From contig NW_026112165.1 in assembly GCF_024679095.1 (NCBI RefSeq), positions 1 through 64,000 of the forward strand: DNA of 64,000 nucleotides, read 5' to 3'. The notes under the pieces are model-generated. The model was not told the DNA's origin and ran no database searches. It saw only the letters and a list, made by a program, of their open reading frames with translations. This document shows, piece by piece, positions 63,221-64,000 of this stretch; position 1 is the stretch's first letter, and each line of letters begins with the position of its first letter. The position numbers and the translations under genes were made by a program. Source of the stretch: Eriocheir sinensis (lineage: Eukaryota; Arthropoda; Malacostraca; Decapoda; Varunidae).

Positions 63221-64000
63221 AAAATAATTTAAATACGTAGAAAAATATATATACAAAAAACAAATAAAATAATGTAAATATAAATGAAAATATATAAATA
63301 AATACACATAAAATAATGTAAACTTGGATAATAACTTAAATACAAATACAAATATACACCTAAAATAGTTTAAAATTGAATGAAATTAATATACAAAATA
63401 AACATAAAATAATTTAAATTTGAAATGAAATATATGTACAAAATACACATAAAAATAATGTAAATTTGTATGAAAATATATATACAGAAATACACATAAA
63501 ATAACATGAATTTGTATAAAAATATATTTTCAAAATAAACATTAAATAATGTATATGCGTAAAAAAATATATATACAAAGTACATATAAAATAATGTAAA
63601 TTCGTATCAAAATAAATCAACAAAATACCAATAAAATAATATATATCTGAATGAAAATAAATTTACAAAATACACATAACATAAGTAAATACAAAAATAC
63701 CCAGAAATAATTTGAATTTATATGAAAATAGATATACAAAATACACATAAAACTGGGGTAAATTTCTTTTGAAATATATATACAAAATACCCATAAAATA
63801 TTGTAAATTTGTGTCAAAATATATCAACAAATACACAAAAAATAACGTAAATTTGAATAAAATATATATACAAAATACACATTAAATAATGGAAAAGTGT
63901 ATAAAAGTATATATACAAAATGCGCATAGAATAATGTAAAATCGTATCAAAAAGTAATTTAAATTTGTATGAAAATAGATATACAAAATACATATAAAAT
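59908..64000 (-). repeat. Satellite block 38, A-rich, runs off the window
   Basis: Direct counterpart of 3161-6475 up to about 63220. It is then followed by other A-rich monomers to the window edge. Confidence 0.85.

Overview
The window is 64 kb of one very AT-rich repetitive DNA. Hand counts of sample lines give roughly 13-20% G+C. I find no gene, RNA gene or recognisable transposon. The sequence is built from a degenerate monomer of about 45 bp (41-47 bp where measured). On the T-rich strand its landmarks are TACATTATTTTATGTGTA, then TTTTGTATATATATTTT, then ATACAAA. Monomer variants recur in a fixed order, so the array has higher-order repeats (HORs). These are about 500 bp (about 11 monomers) in 8.8-13.4 kb and about 650-715 bp (about 14-16 monomers) in 16.5-20 kb. 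This is the organisation of a eukaryotic nuclear satellite, most likely heterochromatic, centromeric or subtelomeric. The organism cannot be named from the sequence; a eukaryote with an AT-rich genome is the most that can be said.

The array is not uniformly head-to-tail. By eye it divides into 38 blocks that alternate between T-rich (called +) and A-rich (called -) orientation, from about 95 bp to about 5.5 kb, with 37 switches. Layout: 1-3160 (+), 3161-7907 (-), a 96-bp (+) block, 8004-8779 (-), 8780-13376 (+), a diverged A-rich island at 13377-13647, 13648-14778 (-), 14779-20230 (+). From 20.2 to 50 kb many short blocks alternate, interrupted by longer ones at 31.2-34.5 (+) and 34.5-36.8 kb (-). 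The end holds 49.8-53.8 kb (mixed), 53.8-58.95 (-), 58.96-59.9 (+) and 59.9-64 kb (-).

On top of the monomer and HOR levels lies a third level of copied segments that carry orientation junctions with them. About 10 kb at 20.5-30.6 kb recurs directly at 39.2-49.4 kb. About 3.5 kb at 3.0-6.5 kb recurs at 59.8-63.2 kb. About 3.0 kb at 4.9-7.9 kb recurs inverted at 31.5-34.5 kb. About 2 kb at 14.8-16.8 kb recurs inverted at 34.5-36.8 kb. Shorter tandem units of 0.36, 1.9 and 2.5-3.0 kb themselves contain both orientations. One exact inversion junction occurs nine times. Long (TA)n runs sit at monomer TATATATA segments, and in one duplicated pair only one copy has expanded.

Many open frames of 60-215 codons exist, but they are a by-product of the repeat. 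The monomer is near 45 nt (15 codons) and its T-rich strand has few stops, so low-complexity peptides rich in F, I, Y, L, C and N appear wherever that strand is read. I call no CDS. The notable content is the architecture: a bidirectional, multi-level satellite whose inversion breakpoints are inherited and amplified as part of larger units.
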